Assembly (NCBI GenBank): GCA_045658005.1
Contig: JAZOUD010000091.1
Span: forward strand, 18,068 to 82,067
Direction of reading: 5' to 3'
From: UBA2862 sp045658005
GTDB lineage: Bacteria; Bacillota; Clostridia; Christensenellales; Aristaeellaceae
Length of the DNA stretch: 64,000 nucleotides
The position numbers were made by a program, and so were the translations under genes. This document shows, piece after piece, positions 9,037 to 16,705 of this stretch; within the stretch, counting starts at the first letter, position 1, and the number at the start of each line of letters is the position of its first letter. Under the pieces are notes generated by a model that worked only from the letters and a program-made list of their open reading frames with translations, was not told where the DNA came from and did no database searches.

Positions 9037-9055
9037 GAGGCGCTGGCCGCGCCCC
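9037..9055 (-). terminator. Weak stem-loop after the second HD-GYP gene
   Basis: On the minus strand GGGGCGC-GGCCA-GCGCCTC forms a seven-pair stem about 20 bases after the stop codon. A TTTT run follows only after nine more bases, so termination is uncertain. Confidence 0.35.
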
Positions 9056-9075
9056 GGGAACCCTTTGAAGCTGTT

Positions 9076-10926
9076 CTATTTGCGAATGTTGTCGATGGTT
9101 TCGGTGGTACCGCCGCCGTGATCGTCGGGATCGCGGAATTCGCCCTTTTCCACCAGCCGCAGGAAGGCGTCCACAACGTCCGGGGTGAGCTGGGTCCCGG
9201 AGACCTCCCTGATGATGGAGACCGCCTTTTCAAAATTCATGCGGCTGCGATAGGGGCGGTTGGAGTACATCGCGTCAAAGCAATCCGCCACGGCGATGAT
9301 CTGGGCCACGCGGGGGATCTCGCCCGCCTTCAGGTGGTTGGGGTAGCCCTTGCCGTCCGGGCGCTCGTGATGGGACTGGGCGCCGACGGCGAGCTCGGGC
9401 ATGATGCTGATGTCCTTCAGCACGTCGTAGCCCTTGACGGTGTGGGACTTGATGATCTCGTATTCCTCGTCCGTCAGCTTGCCGGGCTTGTTCAGCACCG
9501 ATTTGGGAATGCCGATTTTCCCCACGTCGTGCAGCTGCGCGATGCGGTAGTACTTTTCCACCGTCTCCTCGTCGCAGCCCAGTTCCCGGGCCAGCATGGC
9601 GGTGTATTTGGCCACCCGTGCGGAGTGGCCGTTGGTGTAGCTGTCCTTCATGTCGATGACCCTGGCAAAGGCCGTCGTGATCTCGCTGATGAAGAGCGCG
9701 TTCTCCCGCTGCTTGAGCTTCAGCGCGCGGGTCTGCTCCCGGAACAGGTAGAAGCCCATCAACAGCGTAAACACCAGCACGCCCAATCGGGTGAAGCTGG
9801 AGGAGCCGTAGCTTTGCAGGCTGTAATAGCGTATGATGTCCAGCACCACGCCGATGCCAAGGGCACAGAGGCCGGCGAGCAGGCAGCTGAGCAGCTCCTT
9901 TTGGATGGTGTGTCGCCGAATCGCGCGAACCATCATGTAGATGATCGCCGCGAGCGACAGCATGATGAGCGCGTGGCTGATGTTCACCAGGTAGTAGTAA
10001 TCCGAGACGCCCCTGTAGGTCAGCAGCACCTGGGCAGCGAAATTTCCAAGGCACAGCACCAGCGACGCAGGCACCAGCCTGGAGCGGCTGTTGCCGGTGG
10101 CGCTGGCGAAGAAGGACAGCGCGGGGTAGGGAATATACATCAGGCAGACGTAGGTGATCACACGGATGAGCGACGGGTGTCCCGTCAATACCTGGAGCAG
10201 CAGCGTGTCGTTGTAGCCGGAAAACCCGGTCAGGACGCAGAGTATCCCGAAGGAGATGAAGTCGAGCCCGGCGTTGTTCATGATGATCTTTCCGAAGATG
10301 CCGACGGTCAAAAACAGCAGGCCGATGAGCAGGATCACCGTCGATCGGCCGAAGGCCAGCAGGTTGCGCTTGAACAGGTCGCGCATGTACTGGCTGCCGT
10401 TCTGGACCACGACGTCATTCAGCGCGGCAGGCACGCCCGGGAACAGGGACTCCAGTCGCAAGCCCAGCGTGGCCGTGCCTTCGGGAATCGGCACCGTGTG
10501 GACGTACATGCCGTAGGAGGCGCCGAGCCGCCTGGGAATGTCGGGACGATAGCTGTAGATGGGCCGCCCGTCGGCGTAGACGTCCAGCACCGTATCGACG
10601 CTCTTCATGCAGAGGGATTTGCCGTCGGCGGTAAGCGCACGGATATCCGTGGTCAGGTCGAGGTTTCCCGGCGGCATATTGGACAGGTCCACGCTCTCGC
10701 TGGCCTGGGTCGTCCAATTGGCGTTCAGGGGAATGGCCGAGTCCACGTAAGGGGCGGCGCTGTTGCGGTCCAAATGGATAGAAACCAAGATGAACACGAT
10801 CAGGAAGTAGAGGAATACGGTTTGCTCCCGCGCCGATCTCAGACTGCTCTGACTGGTACGCTCCCTGAGCTGCCGGATGCGATTCGTGATTCCCAACCGT
10901 GCCGGCTGCTTATCCTGATTTGACAT
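9076..10926 (-). CDS. 7TM-receptor HD-GYP protein (probable cyclic-dinucleotide phosphodiesterase)
   Basis: A 616-residue receptor enzyme. It has a membrane segment at about 38-52, an extracytoplasmic domain (about 55-190), a seven-helix block like 7TMR-DISM (about 195-395), a short linker and an HD-GYP domain. Motifs present are HSARVAKYT, HDVGKIGIPKSVLNKPGKLT (about 463) and HHERPDGKGYP (about 518), plus the FDAM...NRPYR segment. All metal-binding and GYP residues look intact. The tail ends in a short acidic, Gly-rich stretch. It is separated from the next operon by a promoter at 8969-8997, so it is probably its own unit. The ligand is unknown. Confidence 0.88.
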   Translation of the reverse strand: MSNQDKQPARLGITNRIRQLRERTSQSSLRSAREQTVFLYFLIVFILVSIHLDRNSAAPYVDSAIPLNANWTTQASESVDLSNMPPGNLDLTTDIRALTADGKSLCMKSVDTVLDVYADGRPIYSYRPDIPRRLGASYGMYVHTVPIPEGTATLGLRLESLFPGVPAALNDVVVQNGSQYMRDLFKRNLLAFGRSTVILLIGLLFLTVGIFGKIIMNNAGLDFISFGILCVLTGFSGYNDTLLLQVLTGHPSLIRVITYVCLMYIPYPALSFFASATGNSRSRLVPASLVLCLGNFAAQVLLTYRGVSDYYYLVNISHALIMLSLAAIIYMMVRAIRRHTIQKELLSCLLAGLCALGIGVVLDIIRYYSLQSYGSSSFTRLGVLVFTLLMGFYLFREQTRALKLKQRENALFISEITTAFARVIDMKDSYTNGHSARVAKYTAMLARELGCDEETVEKYYRIAQLHDVGKIGIPKSVLNKPGKLTDEEYEIIKSHTVKGYDVLKDISIMPELAVGAQSHHERPDGKGYPNHLKAGEIPRVAQIIAVADCFDAMYSNRPYRSRMNFEKAVSIIREVSGTQLTPDVVDAFLRLVEKGEFRDPDDHGGGTTETIDNIRK

Positions 10927-10965
10927 TTGAGCCTCCTGTGCTTCATAATGTATATAGATTTACAA

Positions 10966-11006
10966 AAGAAAAGACCCGAAAACCATCATGATTTCGAGTC
11001 TTTTCA
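10966..11006 (-). terminator. Intrinsic terminator after tRNA-Arg
   Basis: On the minus strand AAAAGACTCGAAA pairs with TTTTCGGGTCTTTT around a nine-base loop, ending in a T-run. It begins two bases after the encoded CCA of the tRNA. Confidence 0.8.
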
Positions 11007-11007
11007 G

Positions 11008-11084
11008 TGGCGGACCCTAAGGGATTCGAACCCCTGACCTTCTGGTCCGTAGCCAGACGCTCTATCCAGCTGAGCTAAGGGACC
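11008..11084 (-). tRNA. tRNA-Arg (anticodon ACG)
   Basis: A 77-base tRNA with encoded CCA. D-stem GCTC/GAGC, anticodon stem TCTGG/CCAGA around CTACGGA (anticodon ACG), and T-arm AGGGG-TTCGAAT-CCCTT are all present. The acceptor stem GGTCCCT/AGGGTCC has an unpaired U3-U70. A34 would be deaminated to inosine to read CGU, CGC and CGA. A terminator follows directly. Confidence 0.93.
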
Positions 11085-11183
11085 ACGCTTCGCTTCTCTC
11101 AAAGCGCTTAATTATAATACACCCAAAGCCCGGATTTGTCAAGGGTTTTTCAATGTAAAAAACAAAAGACGATTTTGCCCCGG

Positions 11184-12455
11184 TTACAGCGCCTCCAGCG
11201 CCTCGACGATGTCGCCGATCATGTACAGCGAGCCGCAGGCACAGACCACGCCGTCCCTGCCGGCCTTTTCGATGGCCGTGCGAACGCCGTCCGCCACGGT
11301 GGGGCAGGGGGTGGCCTTCGCGCCGAGGTTCTCGGTGATGTAGCGGGCCAGGTCCTCCGCGGGCAGCGACCGGGGATTGCGGGGGGTGACGGTCACGAAT
11401 TCCTTCGCGTAGGGCGACAGCCAGCGGAACATGTCGCCGTAATCCTTGTCGGCCATGCAGCCGTTCAGGAACACCAGCTTCTGACCGGCCAGGTAGGCCT
11501 TGATGGCGTTCTCCAGCGCCTCGAGGCACTGGGGGTTGTGGCCGCCGTCCACGATGAACAGCGGGTCCCTGCGCATCAGCTGGAAGCGCCCCGGCCAGGT
11601 GACGGTGGCCAGGCCCTCGCGCACGGCGGCTTCGGGGATGCGCCACCCGCGCCCGCGCAGCACGTTCACGGTGGTCAGCACGTTGCAGGCGTTCTTCAGC
11701 TGGTGGGCCCCCAGCAGGGGGATGCGCAGGTCCTTCATATCGCCCCAGTCGAAGCGCTGGCCGTCCAGCCCGGCGTAGGTGGGGCGGAGGCTGTCGAAGT
11801 CGGCCAGGGTGAAGGGGGCGTCCATCTTCCGGCACACTTCCTCAAATACGGCCTCCACAGACGGCTTTTGCCGGTACATCACGCAGGGGCAGCCCCGCTT
11901 GACGACGCCGGACTTGGTCAGTGCGATCTTTTCCACGGTGTCACCCAGCACCTCGGTATGGTCCAGGCCGATGTTGACGATCACCGCCGCCTCGTTGTCC
12001 TCGATGACGTTGGTGGCGTCCCATTCGCCGCCCATGCCCACCTCCAGCACCACGATGTCGCACTTCTGGCGCTTGAAGTATTCAAAGCCGATGGCGGTGA
12101 CGATCTCGAATTCCGAGGGATGATCGGCCATGGCCTCGGCGTGGGGCCTGATGAACTCGGTCAGCGCGCAAACAGCTTCGTCGGGGATCTGCTCGCCGTC
12201 CACCTGTATGCGCTCGTTGAAGCGGATGATGTAGGGCGAGGTGTACAGCCCGGTGCGGTAGCCCGCGCGGCGGAGGATGTTCGCCAGCATCGCCGCGGTG
12301 GAGCCCTTGCCGTTGGTGCCCGCCACGTGGATGTACTTCATGCCCCTGTGGGGATCGCCGATGCGGCTGAGCAACTCCAGCTCCCGCTCCAGGCCGGGGA
12401 TGGTGCCCAGCCAGCTGACGCCGTGGATGTATTTGAGGGCCTCGTCGAGATTCAT
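11184..12455 (-). CDS. folC: Folylpolyglutamate synthase / dihydrofolate synthase
   Basis: A 423-residue Mur-ligase-type enzyme that adds glutamate to folates and probably joins dihydropteroate to glutamate. The ATP-binding loop HVAGTNGKGSTAAML is at about 43-57. SPYIIRFNERIQVDG and EVGMGGEWDATNV are typical FolC motifs, and the C-lobe has DGGHNPQCLEAL. Its ATG overlaps the stop of the folate transporter gene (ATGA), so the two are co-translated and share the THF riboswitch upstream. Uptake followed by polyglutamylation traps folate in the cell. Confidence 0.95.
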   Translation of the reverse strand: MNLDEALKYIHGVSWLGTIPGLERELELLSRIGDPHRGMKYIHVAGTNGKGSTAAMLANILRRAGYRTGLYTSPYIIRFNERIQVDGEQIPDEAVCALTEFIRPHAEAMADHPSEFEIVTAIGFEYFKRQKCDIVVLEVGMGGEWDATNVIEDNEAAVIVNIGLDHTEVLGDTVEKIALTKSGVVKRGCPCVMYRQKPSVEAVFEEVCRKMDAPFTLADFDSLRPTYAGLDGQRFDWGDMKDLRIPLLGAHQLKNACNVLTTVNVLRGRGWRIPEAAVREGLATVTWPGRFQLMRRDPLFIVDGGHNPQCLEALENAIKAYLAGQKLVFLNGCMADKDYGDMFRWLSPYAKEFVTVTPRNPRSLPAEDLARYITENLGAKATPCPTVADGVRTAIEKAGRDGVVCACGSLYMIGDIVEALEAL

Positions 12456-13033
12456 GATATCACGCTCGCTTGATTGTTATTTTCATTTGCTGGGGCCTGG
12501 ACGCCGACCGGCGGCCACAGGTGCAGCACGTCGAACACCCGGCTCTTGAACAGGCCGAAGATCACCGCCGCGTTTACCACCGACGTGATGGCAAACTGTA
12601 CGGCCCGGGAGCCCAGGAACCACACAAAGCTGTGGGTGCCGTAGAAGAAGGAAAGCCAGTAGCTCTGCCACAGCACGCTGCCCACGATGACCGCGGGCAG
12701 GAAGCTGGCCAGGATCCGCAGGAAGCTGACCTTCTGGTAGAGCAGTGGACGCATGAGCCCCGCGCACAGCCCGATCAGCATCGGGGGCACGGCGAACAGC
12801 GGGTTGTAGCCGTAGCCGGAGAACAGCGTGCCCACCGCGTCGCCCACCAGGCCGACGATGGCGCCGGCGACGGGCCCGTACAGGTAGCCCGCCACGATGA
12901 TGGGCACGGCCTCGATGGAAAAGCGCATGGTGGGGTTGGGCATCGGTACGATGAAACGGGCCAGCACGACCTCGATGGCGGAAAGCAGCGCCATCGTGAC
13001 CAGCATGCGGGTGGTATTTCTTCCCTTGAACAT
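12452..13033 (-). CDS. folT: ECF transporter S component, folate (FolT)
   Basis: A 193-residue integral membrane protein with about six helices; it would bind folate and dock on a shared ECF energy module encoded elsewhere. The family motif is visible in RFSIEAVPIIVAGYLYGPVAG and GLVGDAVGTL. The start at 13033 (MFKGRN) is preferred because GGAGG lies seven bases upstream; an in-frame ATG at 13054 is upstream of that site and sits inside a predicted regulatory hairpin. Substrate assignment rests on three agreeing facts: the family, the overlap with folC and the THF riboswitch in its leader. Confidence 0.9.
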   Translation of the reverse strand: MFKGRNTTRMLVTMALLSAIEVVLARFIVPMPNPTMRFSIEAVPIIVAGYLYGPVAGAIVGLVGDAVGTLFSGYGYNPLFAVPPMLIGLCAGLMRPLLYQKVSFLRILASFLPAVIVGSVLWQSYWLSFFYGTHSFVWFLGSRAVQFAITSVVNAAVIFGLFKSRVFDVLHLWPPVGVQAPANENNNQASVIS

Positions 13034-13039
13034 AAAAAA

Positions 13040-13060
13040 TCCTCCGTTCTTCATGGAGGA
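13040..13060 (-). promoter_or_regulatory. Shine-Dalgarno sequestering hairpin of folT
   Basis: The ribosome binding site GGAGGA (13045-13040) can pair with TCCTCC (13060-13055) across a nine-base loop, hiding it. The anti-SD strand CAACCTCC is also complementary over eight bases to GGAGGTTG in a loop of the riboswitch (about 13164-13171), giving a plausible switch. Confidence 0.55.
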
Positions 13061-13105
13061 GGTTGATCGACGGTATGCGCGTCACGCCCAAGGGCGCGCG
13101 CCTGT

Positions 13106-13212
13106 GATTGTGTTAGCGGATGCGATAATGGCATCGCGGAGCCAGGGCTCCTTCGCCCGGCGGCAACCTCCCATCCGCCGGTACTTGACGCGCCATTCCT
13201 ACTCATACAATC
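13106..13212 (-). promoter_or_regulatory. Tetrahydrofolate (THF) riboswitch
   Basis: The leader of folT matches the THF aptamer in order: P1 strand GATTGTAT, GAGTAGG, GCGTCAAGTA, a GC-rich stem CCGGCGG/CCGCCGG, CGAAGGAGCC...GGCTCCGCG, then GCCATTATCGCATCCGCT and the closing ACACAATC. The GGATG in the P3 loop (13176-13172) can pair with CATCC (13122-13118), the family pseudoknot. It lies between a promoter and folT-folC, as known THF switches do. Confidence 0.88.
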
Positions 13213-13302
13213 GGGGAACTCTGTATTCCTGCGCCCGCATGATTTGACGGAATCTGGCATCTCGTTCCGCCAGCGCCTGCGCACAGCCTTCCTTTCGCGG
13301 AT

Positions 13303-13331
13303 ATTATAGCGTAATTATTCATGGAATGCAA
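13303..13331 (-). promoter_or_regulatory. Promoter of the folT-folC operon
   Basis: TTGCAT (13331-13326), 17-base spacer, TATAAT (13308-13303) on the minus strand, about 90 bases before the riboswitch aptamer. Confidence 0.7.
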
Positions 13332-13364
13332 TGGGAAAATGGGAATTAATCCGATGTTAATAAA

Positions 13365-13411
13365 TTGGCGACAGGGCATGATATCCTTTGGATTTCATGC
13401 CCTGTCGCCAA
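13365..13411 (-). terminator. Long perfect hairpin terminator after the zinc-ribbon gene
   Basis: A 17-base perfect inverted repeat, TTGGCGACAGGGCATGA and its complement, with a 13-base loop. On the minus strand it follows the zinc-ribbon gene by about eight bases and is followed by TTTATTAA, as expected of an intrinsic terminator. Confidence 0.7.
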
Positions 13412-13418
13412 TCGAGCG

Positions 13419-14795
13419 TTAACCCGTCACGTCCATGTACAGGTCGATCAGCCTCGGGTAGTATTCGGACTGGTACATCTGCTGGCCGTCCACGTAGGCG
13501 TAGGCCTGGTAGCTGCGGCCCAGGGTCGGGCTGGTGATGCTCGACTGGTTGACCAGTATCACCAGCTGGCGCGTATCGGTGCCCACATCCATGACCAGGC
13601 ACTTGTTGCCGTCGTCGTCGGTGAAGCTGTCGATGATCGGGCCCTTGCACACGAAGCTCTTGTAGCGCCAGTTCTCGAACAGTATGCGCAGCTGCTCGTA
13701 ATCCATGGCCCAGGCGCGGCCGGACATTTCGGCCAGGGAAGGCTTGTAGTTCACGTTCAGCACGATCTCCGCGTCCTGCTTGCCCTCCTTGGTGGCGCGG
13801 AAGCGGATGATGTTGTTGCCGTAGTTGGAGAAGTTGGCCACGAAGGAGAAGCGGCCGGTCGTCGGGTCCACGGTCAGGCTCTCCGGAATGTGGTCGGTGT
13901 CCACCGCGATGGAGGCCCCGGGTTCGGTGGTGCCGGTGACGGCCATGGTGCGGGCCGGGGATTCGGTGCTGACGGTGGTGTCCAGCTCCACCTCGATGTC
14001 GTACTTCTGGCGGAAGATGACCAGCTCCCGGCGGCACTCCCTGTGGCGGGGTGTGCGCACGATCAGGGTGATCACGTTGTCGCCGATGGGCTTGACGCCG
14101 ACATAGGTGGACAGGTAGCCGCTGCGATCTACGGAGCCGGTGACGTCCTCGCCGTTGACGAAAACGGTGCTGCCGGGCACCACATTCAGGGTCAGCGGGT
14201 ACACGCCCGTGACCACGGTGGTGCGATCCTGGGCGGGGCTGGTGACCTGCAGCGGGCTATCGGGCACGTCGATCTGGAAGTTGAACTGGGGCAGTCCGGT
14301 CTTCTTGCCGCTCTCGCTGATCAGCATCGGCGACAGGGTGATGTCCGCGTACTCGACGTCCTGCACGCTGGAGGTGAACCACTCGGAATCCGGCACCTCC
14401 ATGCGGGCCACGCCGCCGGAGATCGTCAGCGAGCGCTCCAGCTCGGGCACGTAGATCTGGTCCCCGTCCTTGCCGAAGAAGATCATGGCGTGGCCCTGGC
14501 GCATGTCGTCCATCTGCACCTCGGACAGAGTGGGGGCGTAGGCCCCGCGGGTGTACAAGCGGGTCAGCTGGTAGCTCTTGATCCAGCTGACAAGCTTGTA
14601 AGCGCCCACGCTGAGCCCGGCCAAAAACAGCACCACAAGCACCGCCGTCAGGGCCTTCTGGCCGGCGGTGCGCTTCTCGCGGTGCTTTTCCTGCCGCGCT
14701 TCCGATTCTTCACGGGCGGTGGGCAGCGGCTGCTTGCAGCTGGGACAGTACAGCGCGTCGTCCGCGCACACGCCGCCGCAATAGGGACATTTCAT
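13419..14795 (-). CDS. Zinc-ribbon membrane protein with extracytoplasmic Ig-like repeats, function unknown
   Basis: A 458-residue protein of an unusual but recurrent Firmicutes layout. An N-terminal zinc ribbon CPYCGGVCADDALYCPSC (residues 3-20) lies in the cytoplasm, followed by a basic linker, one membrane helix (about 48-68) and a large outside region. The outside part has beta-rich repeats: PLTLNVVPGSTVFVNGEDVTG and TGTTEPGASIAVD are typical of Ig-like/PEGA-type modules. The C-terminus (about 355-458) is a separate domain I do not recognise. The gene is monocistronic, with a terminator behind it and a divergent gene ahead. A cell-envelope role is likely, but no reaction is suggested. Confidence 0.75.
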   Translation of the reverse strand: MKCPYCGGVCADDALYCPSCKQPLPTAREESEARQEKHREKRTAGQKALTAVLVVLFLAGLSVGAYKLVSWIKSYQLTRLYTRGAYAPTLSEVQMDDMRQGHAMIFFGKDGDQIYVPELERSLTISGGVARMEVPDSEWFTSSVQDVEYADITLSPMLISESGKKTGLPQFNFQIDVPDSPLQVTSPAQDRTTVVTGVYPLTLNVVPGSTVFVNGEDVTGSVDRSGYLSTYVGVKPIGDNVITLIVRTPRHRECRRELVIFRQKYDIEVELDTTVSTESPARTMAVTGTTEPGASIAVDTDHIPESLTVDPTTGRFSFVANFSNYGNNIIRFRATKEGKQDAEIVLNVNYKPSLAEMSGRAWAMDYEQLRILFENWRYKSFVCKGPIIDSFTDDDGNKCLVMDVGTDTRQLVILVNQSSITSPTLGRSYQAYAYVDGQQMYQSEYYPRLIDLYMDVTG

Positions 14796-14883
14796 GAGTG
14801 TTGCCTCCAGGGGATTTGCCTGTGATTATACCACAACCTCACAAACGACGCAAAGATTTATGGGTCAATTTTGTGTTTATCTA

Positions 14884-14911
14884 TCGACAATCCTGAAAAT
14901 TGTGCTATAAT
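14884..14911 (+). promoter_or_regulatory. Promoter for the membrane protein-cysteine desulfurase-thiI operon
   Basis: TCGACA (14884-14889), 16 bases, TATAAT (14906-14911). The -35 is imperfect. The start codon of the first gene lies about 67 bases downstream. Confidence 0.55.
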
Positions 14912-14977
14912 ATATTTGTGGGATTATTGACTTATCATGGCCATGGGCGCGCAGCGCCGGGCCGGGAGGTGTACCAG

Positions 14978-15574
14978 ATGGACGATTTCCTTGAAACCAT
15001 CGCCGTAAGGCGCAAACAGGGCATGTACACGCTGATGTATTACGCGTGCTGGGTGCTCATCATCGTATTCGGGCTGGTGGCGGTCTATTCGCTGGCCGGC
15101 ATCGTCGGCGTCAACCCCGAGACCGGGGGCATCGTGTTCACGTGGCAAAACCTGTTGATGACGGTGGTGTTCGGCGGGGCGGCCTACCTGCTGTGGCGCG
15201 CCAGCGACAACTGCCGGGTGGAATACGACTATACCTTCACCAACGGCTGCCTGGACGTCTCCCGGGTGCTGAACAACAAGCGCAGGAAGTACCTGACCGC
15301 CCTGGAGATGAAGGACGTCATCCGCTGCGGTCCCGCCACCGGACCCGCCTTCCAGAAGACGTTGAAGGAGCCCGGCGTCAAGGTGCACAACTGGTTCGTC
15401 AATCGGGACGCCAACCTGTATTTCTTCTATTTCCAGCGCAAGGGCGTCAAGCACGTGATCGTGGTGGAGCTGGTGGACGAGATGGTGGCCATGATCCGCA
15501 GCAAGAACTACCTGCCGCGGGAGGCCTGGTACGACGCAGAGGGCAAGCAGAGCTATGGCGTTCGCGTATCTTGA
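14978..15574 (+). CDS. Small membrane protein of unknown function ahead of the cysteine desulfurase
   Basis: A 198-residue protein starting MDDFLETIAVRRKQG. Two membrane helices lie close together at about 19-40 and 52-70, followed by a cytoplasmic beta-rich domain (EYDYTFTNGCLDVSRVLNNKRR onwards). GGGAGGTG precedes the ATG at 14978; an upstream extension to 14900 lies over the -10 box and is rejected. Its last 20 bases overlap the start of the cysteine desulfurase gene, so they are co-translated. The layout is like small DUF proteins that precede nifS-type genes in other Clostridia, but I cannot name the family with confidence. Confidence 0.8.
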   Translation: MDDFLETIAVRRKQGMYTLMYYACWVLIIVFGLVAVYSLAGIVGVNPETGGIVFTWQNLLMTVVFGGAAYLLWRASDNCRVEYDYTFTNGCLDVSRVLNNKRRKYLTALEMKDVIRCGPATGPAFQKTLKEPGVKVHNWFVNRDANLYFFYFQRKGVKHVIVVELVDEMVAMIRSKNYLPREAWYDAEGKQSYGVRVS

Positions 15575-16697
15575 CAACAGCGCCACCACCCGCCCCTGCG
15601 AGGCCGCCGTCGCGGCGATGGAAAGGGCACTGCGGGAGCAGTGGTACAATCCCTCCGCCGTCTACAAGCCGTCGGTGGAGGCCTTCCGGGCGCTGCGCGA
15701 CGCCCGCCAGAGGCTGCTGGACGCCGTGGGCGGCGCGGGCTGCGACGCCGTCTTCACCTCCGGGGGCACGGAATCCAACAACCTGGCCATACTCGGCGCG
15801 GTGGGCCGCATGCGGGGCAGGCAGGTATTGGCCGTCAGCGCGGTGGAGCACCCCTCGGTGCGCGAGGCTTTCAATTTGTTGGCAGAGCAGGGCCACGACG
15901 TGCGCGTCATCGGCGTGGACGGGGCGGGCCAGCTGAAGTGGGATGAACTGGAGGCGGCGCTGGACGACGGCGCGTCGCTGGTCAGCTGCATGCAGGTGAA
16001 CAACGAGACCGGCGCGGTGCTGGACGCCGCGCGGCTGCATGATACTGTGAACGGCAGGGCGCTGATCCACGTGGACGGCGTGCAGGGCTTTTTGCGCGTG
16101 CCCTTCGACATGAAGCTGGCCGACCTGTACACCGTCTCAAGCCACAAGCTGCACGGGCCCAAGGGCGTGGGCGCGCTGGTCGTGAAAAAGGGCGTGCGCC
16201 TGAAGCCCCATCACGTGGGCGGCGGGCAGGAGTCGGGCCTGCGCTCGGGCACCGAGAACACCCCCGGGATTGCCGGCATGGACGCCGCCATCGCCGAGCT
16301 TCTCGCCATGGGGCCGGACATGCCACGCAAGCTGATGGCGAAGAAGCTGCGGCTGGTGGAGGCCGTGAAAAATGCGGTGCCGGACGCGATCGTCAACGGC
16401 CCCGACCCGGCGGCAGGCGCACCCCACATCGTGAACCTGGGCTTCCCCGGCGTGCGGGGCGAGGTGATGCTCCACGCGCTGGAGGGGGACGGCGTGTACG
16501 TGTCCACCGGCTCCGCCTGCTCCTCGAAGAAGCTGAAGGTCAGCGGCGTGCTGACCGCCATGGGCATCAAGCCCCAGGTGGCCGAATGGGCCGTGCGCTT
16601 CAGCCTCAGCCCCCACACCACCGAAGAAGAGATCGATTATGCCGCCCGGCGCATCGGCGCACAGTACGATTTGCTGAAGCGGTTCCAAAGGAGATAA
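15555..16697 (+). CDS. Cysteine desulfurase (NifS/IscS family)
   Basis: A 380-residue PLP enzyme that removes sulfur from cysteine as an enzyme-bound persulfide. The start AYLDNSATTRP, FTSGGTESNN (PLP phosphate), the PLP lysine in SSHKLHGPKG (about 198) and the persulfide cysteine in STGSACSSKK (about 321) are all present. It is followed at once by thiI, so its sulfur probably feeds 4-thiouridine formation in tRNA. No iscU, iscR or sufBCD gene is nearby, so it looks like the dedicated ThiI partner (NifZ/IscS-like) rather than a general Fe-S assembly enzyme. Confidence 0.94.
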   Translation: MAFAYLDNSATTRPCEAAVAAMERALREQWYNPSAVYKPSVEAFRALRDARQRLLDAVGGAGCDAVFTSGGTESNNLAILGAVGRMRGRQVLAVSAVEHPSVREAFNLLAEQGHDVRVIGVDGAGQLKWDELEAALDDGASLVSCMQVNNETGAVLDAARLHDTVNGRALIHVDGVQGFLRVPFDMKLADLYTVSSHKLHGPKGVGALVVKKGVRLKPHHVGGGQESGLRSGTENTPGIAGMDAAIAELLAMGPDMPRKLMAKKLRLVEAVKNAVPDAIVNGPDPAAGAPHIVNLGFPGVRGEVMLHALEGDGVYVSTGSACSSKKLKVSGVLTAMGIKPQVAEWAVRFSLSPHTTEEEIDYAARRIGAQYDLLKRFQRR

Positions 16698-16705
16698 ATA
16701 AAACT

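Noticed and set aside
12483..13091. Long minus-strand ORF overlapping folT in another frame, and similar long Arg/His/Gln-rich ORFs throughout
   Set aside because: These are GC-rich shadow frames of real genes, with biased Arg/Ala/Pro/His composition and no family motifs.
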